The translations under genes and the position numbers were made by a program. The notes beneath the pieces were generated by a model that was not told the origin of the DNA, did no database searches, and was given only the letters and a program-made list of their open reading frames with translations. 64,000 nt of DNA, from the NCBI RefSeq assembly GCF_000244915.1, contig NZ_CM001442.1:6770012-6834011 (forward strand), written 5' to 3'. Source of the stretch: Bradyrhizobium sp. WSM471 (GTDB taxonomy: Bacteria > Pseudomonadota > Alphaproteobacteria > Rhizobiales > Xanthobacteraceae). Within the stretch, counting starts at the first letter, position 1. Each line of letters opens with the position of its first letter. This document shows positions 44,479 to 53,652 of this stretch, piece by piece.

Positions 44479-45287
44479 GCGACGGCAAGCCGACGGCCTT
44501 TCCGGTCCTGATGAAGAACGACACCTGCTCGCTGATCCAGGCTGCGGACGACGTCTACCAGATCCGTTTCTCCAATCGCGCCGCCAACGTCTATCTCGTG
44601 CGCGGCTCGGCGCGGACCATCCTGATCGATACCGGGCTGTCCTCGAATTATGCGGCGATGGTCGATTGCCTGAACTTCGTCGGCTGCCCGCCGGAGAAGA
44701 TCGACATGGTGGTGCTCAGCCACGAGCATCTCGACCACATCGGCGCGGCCTGGCACTTCAACGAGCGCCGCACCTTCGTCGCCGCCCATCGCCTCGCCGC
44801 CAACAAGATCATGCTGCGCGACGACTTCTCGATGCTGCGAAAGATGTTCAACGAGCCGAACGTGCCTGTTAATATCGACATCTGGCTCGAGGAGGGCAAT
44901 CTGATCGACCTCGGCAATTTCCGTCTCAACGTCATGCACACGCCGGGACACACCTCGGCCTGCATCACGCTGTTCGACCAGGACAAGGGCCTGCTGTTTG
45001 CCGCCGATACGCTCATGCCCGGCGGCGTGATGGGCGGCGTGTTCGGCTCGGGCAGCATCGCCGACTACATCGAATCGCTGGAGCGGCTCAAGGGATTGAA
45101 CGCGAAGATCTTGCTATCGGGCCATGGCCGGCTGTCGGACACACCGCAGCAAGACGTCCGCATCGCGATCGCGAGGTCGCATGGGTTGCTGGACGACACC
45201 GCGCAACTGTTCGACGCGCTCGATGCGCGCTCGAACTTCGAGCCGATCATGCAGTCGGTGCGGGATCTGAACAAGCTGGACGATTAG
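44475..45287 (+). CDS. MBL-fold metallo-hydrolase
   Basis: A protein of 270 residues. Metal ligands: LSHEHLDHIG (His83, His85, Asp87, His88), a further His in MHTPGHTSAC, Asp in FAADTLMP and His in LSGHGRLSD, so two metal ions are expected. The family covers hydrolases and, with flavin partners, oxidoreductases; thiolesterase, lactonase or phosphodiesterase activity are all possible. It is translationally coupled to the upstream cNMP-binding protein, which suggests nucleotide control of the hydrolase. It has no signal peptide. Confidence 0.85.
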   Translation: MSDGKPTAFPVLMKNDTCSLIQAADDVYQIRFSNRAANVYLVRGSARTILIDTGLSSNYAAMVDCLNFVGCPPEKIDMVVLSHEHLDHIGAAWHFNERRTFVAAHRLAANKIMLRDDFSMLRKMFNEPNVPVNIDIWLEEGNLIDLGNFRLNVMHTPGHTSACITLFDQDKGLLFAADTLMPGGVMGGVFGSGSIADYIESLERLKGLNAKILLSGHGRLSDTPQQDVRIAIARSHGLLDDTAQLFDALDARSNFEPIMQSVRDLNKLDD

Positions 45288-45318
45288 GTGGGCGTGCGGC
45301 ACCCGCCTCTCCTGGCCC

Positions 45319-45445
45319 GTCATCCTGAGGTGCGAGCGGCGCGATGCAAAGCATCGCGCCGGGAGCCTCGAAGGATGAACGGCCGAGATGCAGCCGGGCC
45401 GTCGCCCTTCGAGGCTCGCCGAAGAGGCGAGCACCTCAGGGTGAC
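45319..45445. repeat. Palindromic repeat, family C copy 4
   Basis: GTCATCCTGAGGTGCGAGC...CCTCGAAGGATGAACGGCC and GCCCTTCGAGGC...GCACCTCAGGGTGAC. It lies between the convergent MBL-fold and TPM-domain genes. The left half includes an inner GCGATGC-AAA-GCATCGC hairpin. Confidence 0.85.
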
Positions 45446-45479
45446 GGTGATAGATTATCGCGAGCTATGACCGCTCCCA

Positions 45480-45977
45480 TCACATCACCACCGGTGCATC
45501 CGGCAGCTCGTTGGGATGCGGGCCGCTTGGCGGAAAGTGCTTTGCCAGCTGCCGGGACACCGCCTCGATCCCGCCGATCACGCCGCGCTCGAACTGCCCC
45601 GACCTGAACTCGACTTCCATGGCGCGGCAGATGCGTTCCCAACGCTCGCCACCGACCTTCGCATCGATACCGCGATCGGCGATGATCTCGACATCGCGGT
45701 CGGCGAGCAGGAGATAGATCAGGACGCCGTTGTTGTGCGCGGTGTCCCAGATGCGCAGTTGCGAGAAGACGTCGAGCGCGCGCTCGCGCGCCGGCTGGTT
45801 GCGAAACAGCGGGCCGCCGTCGAGCGCGCCTTCGACCACGAACCGTACCTGGCCGGAATGCATGGCTTCGCCGCGCCTGATCGCCTGCTCGATGCGGTCG
45901 AGCATGTCTTTTGGGAACACCTGCTTGGCACGCCAATGATGCTGAAGCAGATGCCGGGTGATGCGCTTGATGCTCAT
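45480..45977 (-). CDS. TPM domain protein (short)
   Basis: A protein of 165 residues made of one TPM (Thylakoid/Psb32-MOLO1) domain: IEQAIRRGEAMHSGQVRFVV, then RALDVFSQLRIWDTAHNNGVLIYLLLADRDVEIIADRGI (in parts) and a helical C-terminus. No signal peptide is seen. TPM proteins in bacteria are often encoded next to LemA, as here; their molecular role is unsettled, with suggestions of membrane protein repair. Its start is 3 bases beyond the stop of the larger TPM gene, so the three form one operon. Confidence 0.85.
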   Translation of the reverse strand: MSIKRITRHLLQHHWRAKQVFPKDMLDRIEQAIRRGEAMHSGQVRFVVEGALDGGPLFRNQPARERALDVFSQLRIWDTAHNNGVLIYLLLADRDVEIIADRGIDAKVGGERWERICRAMEVEFRSGQFERGVIGGIEAVSRQLAKHFPPSGPHPNELPDAPVVM

Positions 45978-45980
45978 GAC

Positions 45981-46874
45981 CTACCAGCTCCCCGAAGCAC
46001 CGCCGCCGCCAAAGCTGCCGCCACCGCCACTGAAGCCGCCGCTCGACGACGACCCGCTGCTCCAGCCGCCGGATGACGAGCCGCTCGACCACGAGCGGCC
46101 GCGCGAGGACCCGGTGCCCGATCCCGCCCCAAACAGATCGGCGATAAACGTCAGGACAGCGCCGAGCACACCGACACCCAGTCCGATGACCGCAGAGCCG
46201 ATCACGAACCAGGCGAGGACACCAACGATCGCCCCGGTTATGCCCGAACCAAACAGCCGCCCGAACATGGAACGCAGGATGCCGCCGATCACCAGCGGCC
46301 CGAACAGCAGGAAGAAAAAAAGCGGCTCGATGTCGTTCCAATCGCCGAAATTCACGCTGCGCGAGGGCGTCGGCAGCGGCTCGCCATCGATGACGCGGAT
46401 CATGCGATCGACGCCCGCCGTGATGCCGCCGGCGAAATCGCCGCTCCGGAATTTCGGCGTGATGTCTTCGTCAATGATGCGCCGCGAGGTGACGTCGGTG
46501 AGCGCGCCCTCGAGGCCGTAACCGACCTCGATGCGCAAATGCCGGTCGTTCTTGGCGACCACCAGGATGGCGCCGTCGTCGACCTTCTTGCGCCCGATCT
46601 TCCAGGCCTCCGCAACGCGGATCGCGAATTGCTCGATCGTCTCCGGATCCGTCGTCGGCACGATCAGGACGGCGATCTGGCTGCCCTTGCGGGTCTCGAA
46701 GTCCTGCAGCTTTTGCGACAGCGCGGCGATGTCGCCGCTGGAAAGCGTGCCGGTCTGATCGACGACGCGGCCGGTGAGCTGGGGTATGGCGACATCAGCT
46801 GAGGCGGGAAGCGCAAAGGTGAGAAAGAATGAGAATGCGACGGCGACTATCGCTCGCCACACATGCGCTGTCAT
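45981..46874 (-). CDS. TPM domain protein with Gly/Ser-rich tail
   Basis: A protein of 297 residues from the ATG at 46874. A signal peptide (residues 1-26, SFFLTFALPASA) is followed by the TPM domain (VVDQTGTLSSGDIAALSQKL, GSQIAVLIVPTT, and VAKNDRHLRIEVGYGLEGAL), then two or three membrane helices (residues about 185-260) and a Ser/Gly tail ending in FGGGGASGSW. This is the YgcG layout. The TPM domain faces the periplasm. Located between LemA and the short TPM gene on one strand, it is the middle gene of a conserved operon. Confidence 0.9.
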   Translation of the reverse strand: MTAHVWRAIVAVAFSFFLTFALPASADVAIPQLTGRVVDQTGTLSSGDIAALSQKLQDFETRKGSQIAVLIVPTTDPETIEQFAIRVAEAWKIGRKKVDDGAILVVAKNDRHLRIEVGYGLEGALTDVTSRRIIDEDITPKFRSGDFAGGITAGVDRMIRVIDGEPLPTPSRSVNFGDWNDIEPLFFFLLFGPLVIGGILRSMFGRLFGSGITGAIVGVLAWFVIGSAVIGLGVGVLGAVLTFIADLFGAGSGTGSSRGRSWSSGSSSGGWSSGSSSSGGFSGGGGSFGGGGASGSW

Positions 46875-46960
46875 CGCCCGGCTCGCCGTCTTCGCTGACG
46901 CTTCGCCGGCCCCATATCGAGGAGTCCGGCGAAGCCCTTGGCGAAGCCGGGACCGGGCGA

Positions 46961-47036
46961 TCCAGTATTCCAGACACGCCAGCGGGATACGGTGAAGCCG
47001 CGGCGTACTGGATTCCCCGCTTTCGCGGAGAATGAC
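46961..47036. repeat. Palindromic repeat, family G
   Basis: CCAGTATTCCAGACACGCC on the left against GGCGTACTGGATTCCCCGC on the right, followed by GCTTTCGCGGAGAATGAC. It lies between the lemA and TPM genes inside the operon, so it may modulate relative expression. Only one copy was found in the window. Confidence 0.6.
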
Positions 47037-47078
47037 AGTGGTGGGTGGGGCTGGGCGCATGCGCAAAATAGCGCGCAC

Positions 47079-47687
47079 TTACTTCGACGACGCAGGTGCC
47101 GGATTGAAATCGACCTTCGGTGCGGTCGAGATTTCCTTCTCGTTCCCGACCGTGAAGTTTGGCTTCTCCTTGTAGCCGAACATCATCGCAGTGACGTTGC
47201 TCGGGAACGAGCGGATGGTGACGTTATAGTCCTGCACCGCCTTGATGTAGCGGTTGCGCGCCACCGTGATGCGGTTCTCGGTGCCCTCGAGCTGCGACAT
47301 CAGATCCTTGAACAGCGCATCCGACTTGAGCTGCGGGTAGTTTTCGGTGACCACGAGCAGCCGCGACAGCGCGCCCGAGAGCTCGCCTTGGGCGGCCTGG
47401 AATTTCTGGAATGCGGCGGGATCGTTCAGCACCTCGGGCGTCGCCTGGATGCTTCCGACCTTGGCGCGGGCATTGGTGACGCCGAGCAGCACGTCCTTCT
47501 CCTGCTGCGCAAAACCCTTCACCGAGTTGACGAGATTGGGCACGAGATCGGCGCGGCGTTGATACTGGTTCACGACCTCGGACCAGTTGGCCTTGATCTG
47601 CTCGTCCTCGCTCTGGATCGCGTTATAGCCGCAATTGGTGAGGCTCAACGAGGCCAGCGCCGCCAGCACGGTCAGGATCTTGCGCAT
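47079..47687 (-). CDS. lemA: LemA family lipoprotein
   Basis: A protein of 202 residues from the ATG at 47687, preceded by GGGAGA. The signal peptide ends in a lipobox LTNC (Cys19), so it is probably a lipoprotein. LemA family features follow: NWSEVVNQYQRRADLVPNLV, FAQQEKDVLLGVTNARAKV, and ENRITVARNRYIKAVQDYN, forming a long helical bundle. The role is unclear across the family, but it is repeatedly found with TPM proteins, as here. It is the first gene of the operon. Confidence 0.92.
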   Translation of the reverse strand: MRKILTVLAALASLSLTNCGYNAIQSEDEQIKANWSEVVNQYQRRADLVPNLVNSVKGFAQQEKDVLLGVTNARAKVGSIQATPEVLNDPAAFQKFQAAQGELSGALSRLLVVTENYPQLKSDALFKDLMSQLEGTENRITVARNRYIKAVQDYNVTIRSFPSNVTAMMFGYKEKPNFTVGNEKEISTAPKVDFNPAPASSK

Positions 47688-47870
47688 CAAATTTCTCCCG
47701 GTGGAATCGGGCGCAAGCTACCAGATTGCATACGCGAGATGCCAGACATCTTGCGTCCGCGCCGAGGCCGCGAAAAGCAGCCAATGTACGCAAGCCTCTT
47801 GCTTAATCCCGGCTGTAATAGTCAACTTGAGGGAACAATAATACCGGGTCGGGAACGCCAGGGGAACGCG

Positions 47871-48725
47871 ATGAGTTCGTTCGAGACCATCCTCGTGGAG
47901 AGGCCGGAGCCGGCGATTGCCCGGATCGTGATGAACCGGCCCGACGCGCGCAACGCGCAGAACCTGCAAATGACCTACGATCTCAACGCCGCCTTCGATG
48001 AGGCGGTGCAGGACGATGCGGTCAAGGTGATCATTCTCGCCGGCAACGGCCCGCACTTCTCCTCGGGCCATGACCTGCGGCCCGGCAGCAAGAATGAAGC
48101 GGGCGTGGATTTTCCGCCGATCGGAAATTGGGGCGGCTTCGCTGAATCAAATGCTCATGGCCGCTTCGCGCGCGAGCAGGAGATCTATCTCCAGATCACA
48201 CGGCGCTGGCGCAACCTCGCCAAGCCGACCATTGCCGAGGTGCACGGCAAGTGCATCGCCGGCGGCCTGATGCTGGCCTGGGCCTGCGATCTCATCGTCG
48301 CCAGCGACGATACGCAGTTCTGCGATCCCGTGGTCACCATGGGCGTCTGCGGCGTCGAATGGTTCGTGCACCCATGGGAGCTTGGCCCTCGCAAGGCCAA
48401 GGAGTTTCTGTTCACCGCCGACGCATGGAGCGCGCAAGAGGCGCACCAGCTCGGCATGGTCAACCGGGTCGTGCCGCGCGCAGAGCTGTCAGCCGCCGTG
48501 CTGGCGCTGGCGCGCCGGATCGCGTCAAAGCCGTCCTTTGCGCTGAAGCTGACCAAGGAGGCGGTGAATCGTTCGGTTGACGTGATGGGCCAGCCGGCCG
48601 CAATCGACCAGGCCTTCGCGCTGCATCAGCTCTGTCACGCGCATAATCTTCAGGAATTCGGCATGGTCGTCGATCCATCCGGCCTGCATCCCTCCGTGCG
48701 CAAGCCGCCGGCGGCCGCGGAGTAG
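47871..48725 (+). CDS. Crotonase superfamily protein lacking both hydratase glutamates
   Basis: A protein of 284 residues. The crotonase fold is clear: FSSGHDLR forms part of the oxyanion/CoA site and GKCIAGGLMLAWACDLIVAS the core. In enoyl-CoA hydratase the two catalytic glutamates lie in GGGCEL and QPEI; here those positions read AGGLML (Met) and DPVV (Val). It is therefore unlikely to be a simple hydratase and may be an isomerase, hydrolase or lyase of the superfamily. It starts an operon with two acyl-CoA dehydrogenases (6 bases to the next start), which suggests acyl-CoA catabolism. Confidence 0.85.
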   Translation: MSSFETILVERPEPAIARIVMNRPDARNAQNLQMTYDLNAAFDEAVQDDAVKVIILAGNGPHFSSGHDLRPGSKNEAGVDFPPIGNWGGFAESNAHGRFAREQEIYLQITRRWRNLAKPTIAEVHGKCIAGGLMLAWACDLIVASDDTQFCDPVVTMGVCGVEWFVHPWELGPRKAKEFLFTADAWSAQEAHQLGMVNRVVPRAELSAAVLALARRIASKPSFALKLTKEAVNRSVDVMGQPAAIDQAFALHQLCHAHNLQEFGMVVDPSGLHPSVRKPPAAAE

Positions 48726-48730
48726 ACAGG

Positions 48731-49879
48731 ATGGATCTCAATCTCACCGACGAGCAACGCCTGCTGCGCGAAAGCGCGGAGCGCTTCGTGGCCGAAAGTT
48801 ACGATGCCGATCACCGCCGCAAGATGGCGAACGATCCGCTCGGCTTCAGTCCGGCGGTGTGGACGCAATTCGCCGAGCTCGGCTGGCTGGCGTTGCCGAT
48901 TGCGGAAGAGTTTGGCGGGCTCGGCGGCAGTGCGGTCGAGATCGGCATTTTGATGGAAGCCTTCGGCCGCGGGCTGGTGTCGGAGCCGTATATCGCAACA
49001 ATCGTGCTTGGCGCCGCGTTGATCGAGCGATGCGGCAGCACGGCGCAGAAGCAGGCAATCCTGCCGAAGATCGCGGACGGATCGATGAAGCTCGCGCTCG
49101 CGCATTCCGAGCGCGCGGCGCGGTTCGATCTTGCCAAGGTTGCAACCATCGCCCATAGGACTGCGCAAGGCTGGCGCCTTGCTGGCAGCAAGATTGCCGT
49201 GCTCGACGGTCATGCCGCCGACGAGATCATCGTCTCCGCGCATATCCATGATCATCAGGGGCCCTCGGCGCGGATCGGCCTGTTTCTGGTCGCGGCGACG
49301 ACGCCGAATGTTGCGATATCCGACTCCGAGCGCCTCGGCGGCGGGCGGGCCTGCAACATCGTGCTGTCGGACGTGCAACTGCCGGAGGATGCCTTGCTCG
49401 GCAACGGGCATGACGCGCTGCCGGCCATCGAATGGGCTGTTGACCGCGCCATGGCTGCGCTTGGCGCCGAGGCCGTCGGCATCATGCAGGTGCTCCTGGA
49501 CACGACGCTGGAGTACACCAAGATCCGAAAGCAATTCGGCCGGCCGCTCTCGGCCAACCAGGTGATCCGCCACCGCCTCGCCGACATGGCGGTGCAGGTC
49601 GACGAAGCGCGCTCGATGGCGCTGCGCGCCGCGCTGAAGGTCGACGCCGATCCGGTCGAGCGCGCGCGGGCCGCATCGGGCGCCAAGGCGAAGATCGGCA
49701 GATCTGCGCGCTTCGTCGGCGAGCAGGCGATCCAGCTTCACGGCGGCATGGGCGTCACCGAGGAGCTCGAGGTCGGCGCTTATTTCAAGCGGCTGGTCGC
49801 CTTCGACACGTTGTTCGGCGGCAGCGCGCACCATTATGGCCGCCACGCCCTGCTTGGCCGCACCATCGTGCCGGCCTGA
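48731..49879 (+). CDS. Acyl-CoA dehydrogenase, shorter partner
   Basis: A protein of 382 residues, starting 6 bases after the crotonase stop. The family is recognised by LTDEQRLLRESAERFVAE at the N-terminus, YTKIRKQFGRPLSANQVIRH and QLHGGMGVTEELEVGAYFKR near the C-terminus. The canonical catalytic IYEGT segment reads TLFGGSAHH, so the usual base is missing. In several actinobacterial and proteobacterial systems paired acyl-CoA dehydrogenases form heteromers with one active site per pair; the adjacent, longer gene is the obvious partner. Cytoplasmic; the substrate is unknown. Confidence 0.87.
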   Translation: MDLNLTDEQRLLRESAERFVAESYDADHRRKMANDPLGFSPAVWTQFAELGWLALPIAEEFGGLGGSAVEIGILMEAFGRGLVSEPYIATIVLGAALIERCGSTAQKQAILPKIADGSMKLALAHSERAARFDLAKVATIAHRTAQGWRLAGSKIAVLDGHAADEIIVSAHIHDHQGPSARIGLFLVAATTPNVAISDSERLGGGRACNIVLSDVQLPEDALLGNGHDALPAIEWAVDRAMAALGAEAVGIMQVLLDTTLEYTKIRKQFGRPLSANQVIRHRLADMAVQVDEARSMALRAALKVDADPVERARAASGAKAKIGRSARFVGEQAIQLHGGMGVTEELEVGAYFKRLVAFDTLFGGSAHHYGRHALLGRTIVPA

Positions 49880-49894
49880 TACTGGGAGAGCCTC

Positions 49895-51091
49895 ATGGAC
49901 CTGTCGTTCAATGCCGAGGAGCGCGCCTTCCAGGACGAGGTGCGCGGCTTCATTGCCAAAAATCTTACCGAGGAGGTGAAGCGCGCGACCGCGCTGACGC
50001 CGTCGGTGTTCTCCGACCCCGATATCGGCATGGCCTGGCAGCGCACGCTGCACAAGCAAGGCTGGGGCGCGCCGGGCTGGCCGGTCGAGCATGGCGGTCC
50101 CGACTGGACGCCGGCGCAGCGCTGGATTTTCGAGACGGAAAGCGCGCGTGCCGGCGTGCCCAATGTCAATGTGATGGGCGTGAAGATGGTCGGCCCCGTC
50201 ATCATCGGCTTCGGCTCGGCGGAGCAGAAGAACTTCTACCTGCCGCGCATTCTCTCCGGCGAGGATTATTGGTGCCAGGGCTATTCCGAGCCGGGCTCCG
50301 GCTCCGATCTCTCCTCGCTAAAGACGCGCGCGGTGCGCGACGGCGACGACTACATCATCAACGGCACCAAGATCTGGACCACGCATGCCCACCACGCCAA
50401 CCGCATGTTCGCGCTGGTGCGCACCAGCGACGGCCCGCGGCAGCAGGACGGCATCAGCTTCATCCTGATCGACATGAAGACGCCGGGCATCACCACGCGC
50501 CCGATCCTCACCATCGGCGGCGACCACGAGGTCAACCAGGTGTTCTTCGACGACGTGCGCGTTCCCGTGGCGAACCGCGTCGGCGAGGAAGGCAAGGGCT
50601 GGACCTACGGCAAGTATCTGCTCGAGTTCGAGCGCGGCTCCGGCATCGCCTCGGCAAAATTGCGCGAAGGGCTGAAGGCGATCGCGGAGCTTGCTGAATC
50701 GGACCTGACGGGCCGCGCGATCGACAGTCCCGACATCGCGACGCGCATCTCCGAGGTCGAAATCGACATCGACGCGCTGGAGATGACCGAGCTGCGCGTG
50801 CTGGCGGCGCTGCAGACCGGACAGAATCCCGGCGCGGTGTCGTCGATCCTGAAGCTGCGCAACAGCGAGATCCGGCAGGCCGTGACGCGGTTAGGCGTCG
50901 ACGTGATCGGCCATGACGCCCTCACGGTCGAGCCGATGCGCCCGCTCTACAGGCTCAACCACGAGCCGGCGATGCCGGAGGAGATGCTAACCGTGGTGCC
51001 GGAATATCTCAACGGCCGCGCCTATACGATCTTCGGCGGCACCTCGGAGATCCAGCGCGACATTATTGCGAAGATGATGCTGGGGATTTAG
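49895..51091 (+). CDS. Acyl-CoA dehydrogenase, longer partner
   Basis: A protein of 398 residues with GGGAG before the start. Middle-domain features are strong: [16 protein letters not shown], then [17 protein letters not shown] for FAD and acyl-CoA contacts. The C-terminal segment is [19 protein letters not shown], with Gly where IYEGT has Glu, as in FadE groups that use a different base or act as heteromers. It ends the crotonase / acyl-CoA dehydrogenase operon and is followed by a palindromic repeat. Sterol side-chain or branched acyl-CoA breakdown is a possible role, not shown. Confidence 0.88.
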   Translation: MDLSFNAEERAFQDEVRGFIAKNLTEEVKRATALTPSVFSDPDIGMAWQRTLHKQGWGAPGWPVEHGGPDWTPAQRWIFETESARAGVPNVNVMGVKMVGPVIIGFGSAEQKNFYLPRILSGEDYWCQGYSEPGSGSDLSSLKTRAVRDGDDYIINGTKIWTTHAHHANRMFALVRTSDGPRQQDGISFILIDMKTPGITTRPILTIGGDHEVNQVFFDDVRVPVANRVGEEGKGWTYGKYLLEFERGSGIASAKLREGLKAIAELAESDLTGRAIDSPDIATRISEVEIDIDALEMTELRVLAALQTGQNPGAVSSILKLRNSEIRQAVTRLGVDVIGHDALTVEPMRPLYRLNHEPAMPEEMLTVVPEYLNGRAYTIFGGTSEIQRDIIAKMMLGI

Positions 51092-51096
51092 CACTT

Positions 51097-51176
51097 GTAG
51101 CCCGGATGGAGCGCAGCGCAATCCGGGACAACAATCGCGAGCGGCCCCGGATTTCGCTTCGCTCCATCCGGGCTAC
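51097..51176. repeat. Palindromic repeat, family A copy 4
   Basis: GTAGCCCGGATGGAGCGCAG and CAATCCGGG against CCCCGGATTTCGCTTCGCTC and CATCCGGGCTAC. It separates the convergent acyl-CoA dehydrogenase and CoxL-like genes, the same convergent setting as copy 3. Confidence 0.9.
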
Positions 51177-51187
51177 ACGCCGAGCAA

Positions 51188-53509
51188 CTACCCCACCTTC
51201 GCGTCCCGGATCGCCTGCCAGATCTTCTGCGGCGTCAGGGGCGTGTTGAGCTGGGTGATGCCGAGTTCGGCGAGCGCATCCATCACGCCGTTGGTGACGC
51301 AAGGCGGGCCGCCGATGGCGCCGGATTCGCCGCAGCCCTTGGCGCCGAGCGGATTGGTGCGGCAGGGCGCGGAATCATCCAGCGTCACCACAATGGGCGG
51401 AACGTCGTCGGCGCGCGGGATGCAATAGTCCTGGTAGCTCGCGGTGAGCAACTGACCGTCGGAATCATAGGACACGGCTTCATACAGCGCCTGGCCGATA
51501 CCCTGCGCCACGCCGCCATGGATCTGCCCCGTCACCAGCATCGGATTCACGGCGACACCGACGTCGTCGACGGTGGTGTAGCGCACGACCTTGGAGACGC
51601 CGGTCTCGGGGTCGATCTCGACCTCGCAGATATGCGTGCCGTTCGGCCAGCTCGGGCCATCGACCTCGCCTTCGGAATCGACGCTGAGTTTTGCGCCGCT
51701 CTCCTTCTCTGCAATATCGAACAGGCTGATGCGGCGGTCGGTGCCGACCACGGTGAGCATGCCGCCCTGGTATTCGATGTCCTCGATCGAGGTCTCCAGC
51801 ACGTTCGCCGCCTTCTCACGCGCCTTCTGGATCAGATCGTTGGAGGAGACCGCGACCGCCGTGCCGCCGACGAACAGCGAACGCGAGCCGACGCTGCCGA
51901 AGCCCGTGGCGAGATCGGTGTCGCCCTGGACCACGTCGATCTTGTCCATGGCAATGCCGAGCGTGTCGGAGATCATCTGGGTGTAGGTGGTCTGCAACCC
52001 CTGCCCCATCGCCATGGTGCCGGAATGCAGGATGACGCGGCCTTCCGACGTCGCGTGCAGGCTGACCTTTTCGGTGTGGGCGCGGCCACCGGTCCATTCG
52101 ATATAGGAGGTAAGACCGCGGCCATAGAGCAGACCCTTCTTCTTCGCCGCCTTCTTGCGCGCGGCAAAGCCGTCCCAGTCGGCGAGCTTCACGGCGCGGT
52201 CGAGCATGTGCGCGAAGGCGCCGGAATCGTAAACCTGCCCGGCAGCATTGGTGTAGGGGAGCTGTGCCGGCTTGATGTAGTTGGCTTTCCGGATCGCGCG
52301 CGGGTCCATGCCGATTTTCCGCGCGGCCGCGTCGAACAGGCGCTCGACGATGAACACCGCCTCGGGCCGGCCCGCACCGCGATAGGCACCGACGGGTGCG
52401 GTGTGGGTCATCACCGACTTCACCTCGAAATGCACCAGCGGCAAATCGTAGACGCCGGTCTGCACGAACGGCCCCAGCACCAGCGGAATGATGTTGGCCG
52501 CGCCCGAGGAATACGCGCCGGTGCAGCCGATCGAGCTGACACGATAGGCCAGCACCTTGCCCTTCTCGTCCAGCGCGAAGGAAGCGGTCGAGGTGAGATC
52601 GCGGCCGTGGGTGCCGCCGACGAATTCGTCGGTGCGGTCCCCTCGCCAGCGGATCTTCCTGTTCAGCTTGGTTGCGGCATAGGCGACGATGCCGTCCTCG
52701 GGATAGAGATTGGTCTTCTGGCCAAAGCCGCCGCCAATATCGCCGACCAGCACGCGCACGCTGTCCTTCGGACGCTTCAGCACGGCCTCGGCCAGCACGT
52801 CGCGGGTCGAGGCGGGCGTCTGCGACTGCACATGCAGCAAAAGGCGGCCGGACTTCTTGTCGATCTCGGCAATGGTCGAGCGCGGCTCCATGGCCGAGGG
52901 CACCAGGCGCTGGCTGACGAGATCGAGCTCGACGGTATGCGTCGCCTTGGCAAAAGCCTCGTCAACCTTGGCGGCATCGCCGTAAGCCATCGCGCCGACG
53001 ATGTTGTCGGGCGCCTCCGGCCACACCAATGGCGCGCCGGGCTTGACCGCCTCGACCGGATCGACCACCGCCGGCTGCACGTCATATTCGACCACGATCG
53101 CTTCGGCTGCGCTCTGCGCGTCGGCACGCGAGGAGGCCACCACTGCGGCCACAGCCTCGCCGGCATAGCGCACGATCTCGTGCGCCAGCAGGCGACGTGG
53201 CGGCACCGTCATCGGCTTGCCGTCGGGGCGCTTGAAGATGCTCAAGGTCGGGATGATTCCGATGTCGTCCTTGACGAGGTCGGCGCCGGTGTAGACCGCG
53301 GTCACGCCGGGCATTGCAGTGGCGGCGCCAGTGTCGATCGAGACGATCTTCGCGTGGGCATGGGGCGAGCGCAGCAGGTACAACCACAGCGCGCCATCTT
53401 CCGGCTTGTCGTCAATGAACTGCCCCTTCCCGGTGAGCAGTCGCTGGTCTTCCAAACGCTTGACGGGCTGCCCCGCTCCGAAACGCAAATTGCCGGGAAG
53501 AATGTTCAT
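51188..53509 (-). CDS. CoxL-like (form II) molybdopterin-binding oxidoreductase large subunit
   Basis: A protein of 773 residues of the xanthine oxidase family. It contains the hallmark [10 protein letters not shown], the form II motif [10 protein letters not shown] (form I CO dehydrogenases have AYxCSFR), the segment [12 protein letters not shown] and the terminal Glu loop [10 protein letters not shown] that serves as base at the molybdenum. Form II enzymes oxidise various aldehydes or N-heterocycles; true CO oxidation is doubtful. The FAD (CoxM) and 2Fe-2S (CoxS) subunit genes are not adjacent, so partners are encoded elsewhere. The N-terminus lacks a signal, so it is cytoplasmic. Confidence 0.88.
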   Translation of the reverse strand: MNILPGNLRFGAGQPVKRLEDQRLLTGKGQFIDDKPEDGALWLYLLRSPHAHAKIVSIDTGAATAMPGVTAVYTGADLVKDDIGIIPTLSIFKRPDGKPMTVPPRRLLAHEIVRYAGEAVAAVVASSRADAQSAAEAIVVEYDVQPAVVDPVEAVKPGAPLVWPEAPDNIVGAMAYGDAAKVDEAFAKATHTVELDLVSQRLVPSAMEPRSTIAEIDKKSGRLLLHVQSQTPASTRDVLAEAVLKRPKDSVRVLVGDIGGGFGQKTNLYPEDGIVAYAATKLNRKIRWRGDRTDEFVGGTHGRDLTSTASFALDEKGKVLAYRVSSIGCTGAYSSGAANIIPLVLGPFVQTGVYDLPLVHFEVKSVMTHTAPVGAYRGAGRPEAVFIVERLFDAAARKIGMDPRAIRKANYIKPAQLPYTNAAGQVYDSGAFAHMLDRAVKLADWDGFAARKKAAKKKGLLYGRGLTSYIEWTGGRAHTEKVSLHATSEGRVILHSGTMAMGQGLQTTYTQMISDTLGIAMDKIDVVQGDTDLATGFGSVGSRSLFVGGTAVAVSSNDLIQKAREKAANVLETSIEDIEYQGGMLTVVGTDRRISLFDIAEKESGAKLSVDSEGEVDGPSWPNGTHICEVEIDPETGVSKVVRYTTVDDVGVAVNPMLVTGQIHGGVAQGIGQALYEAVSYDSDGQLLTASYQDYCIPRADDVPPIVVTLDDSAPCRTNPLGAKGCGESGAIGGPPCVTNGVMDALAELGITQLNTPLTPQKIWQAIRDAKVG

Positions 53510-53652
53510 TCCGTGGGGTCCCTTAATGTCTCAAAAGCGGCTGCCTTTTAGCGGATCGAGGCATGCGAGGCCAGCCGCGGTTTTGGGCGGTCTATCCACG
53601 ATTTCGTCATGCCGGGCATAGGCGAGCGGAAGCGAAGCCGTCCTATGGACGC

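Noticed and set aside
51518..53551. Open frame of about 680 codons antisense to the CoxL-like gene
   Set aside because: A shadow frame of a clear molybdoenzyme gene with low-information composition.
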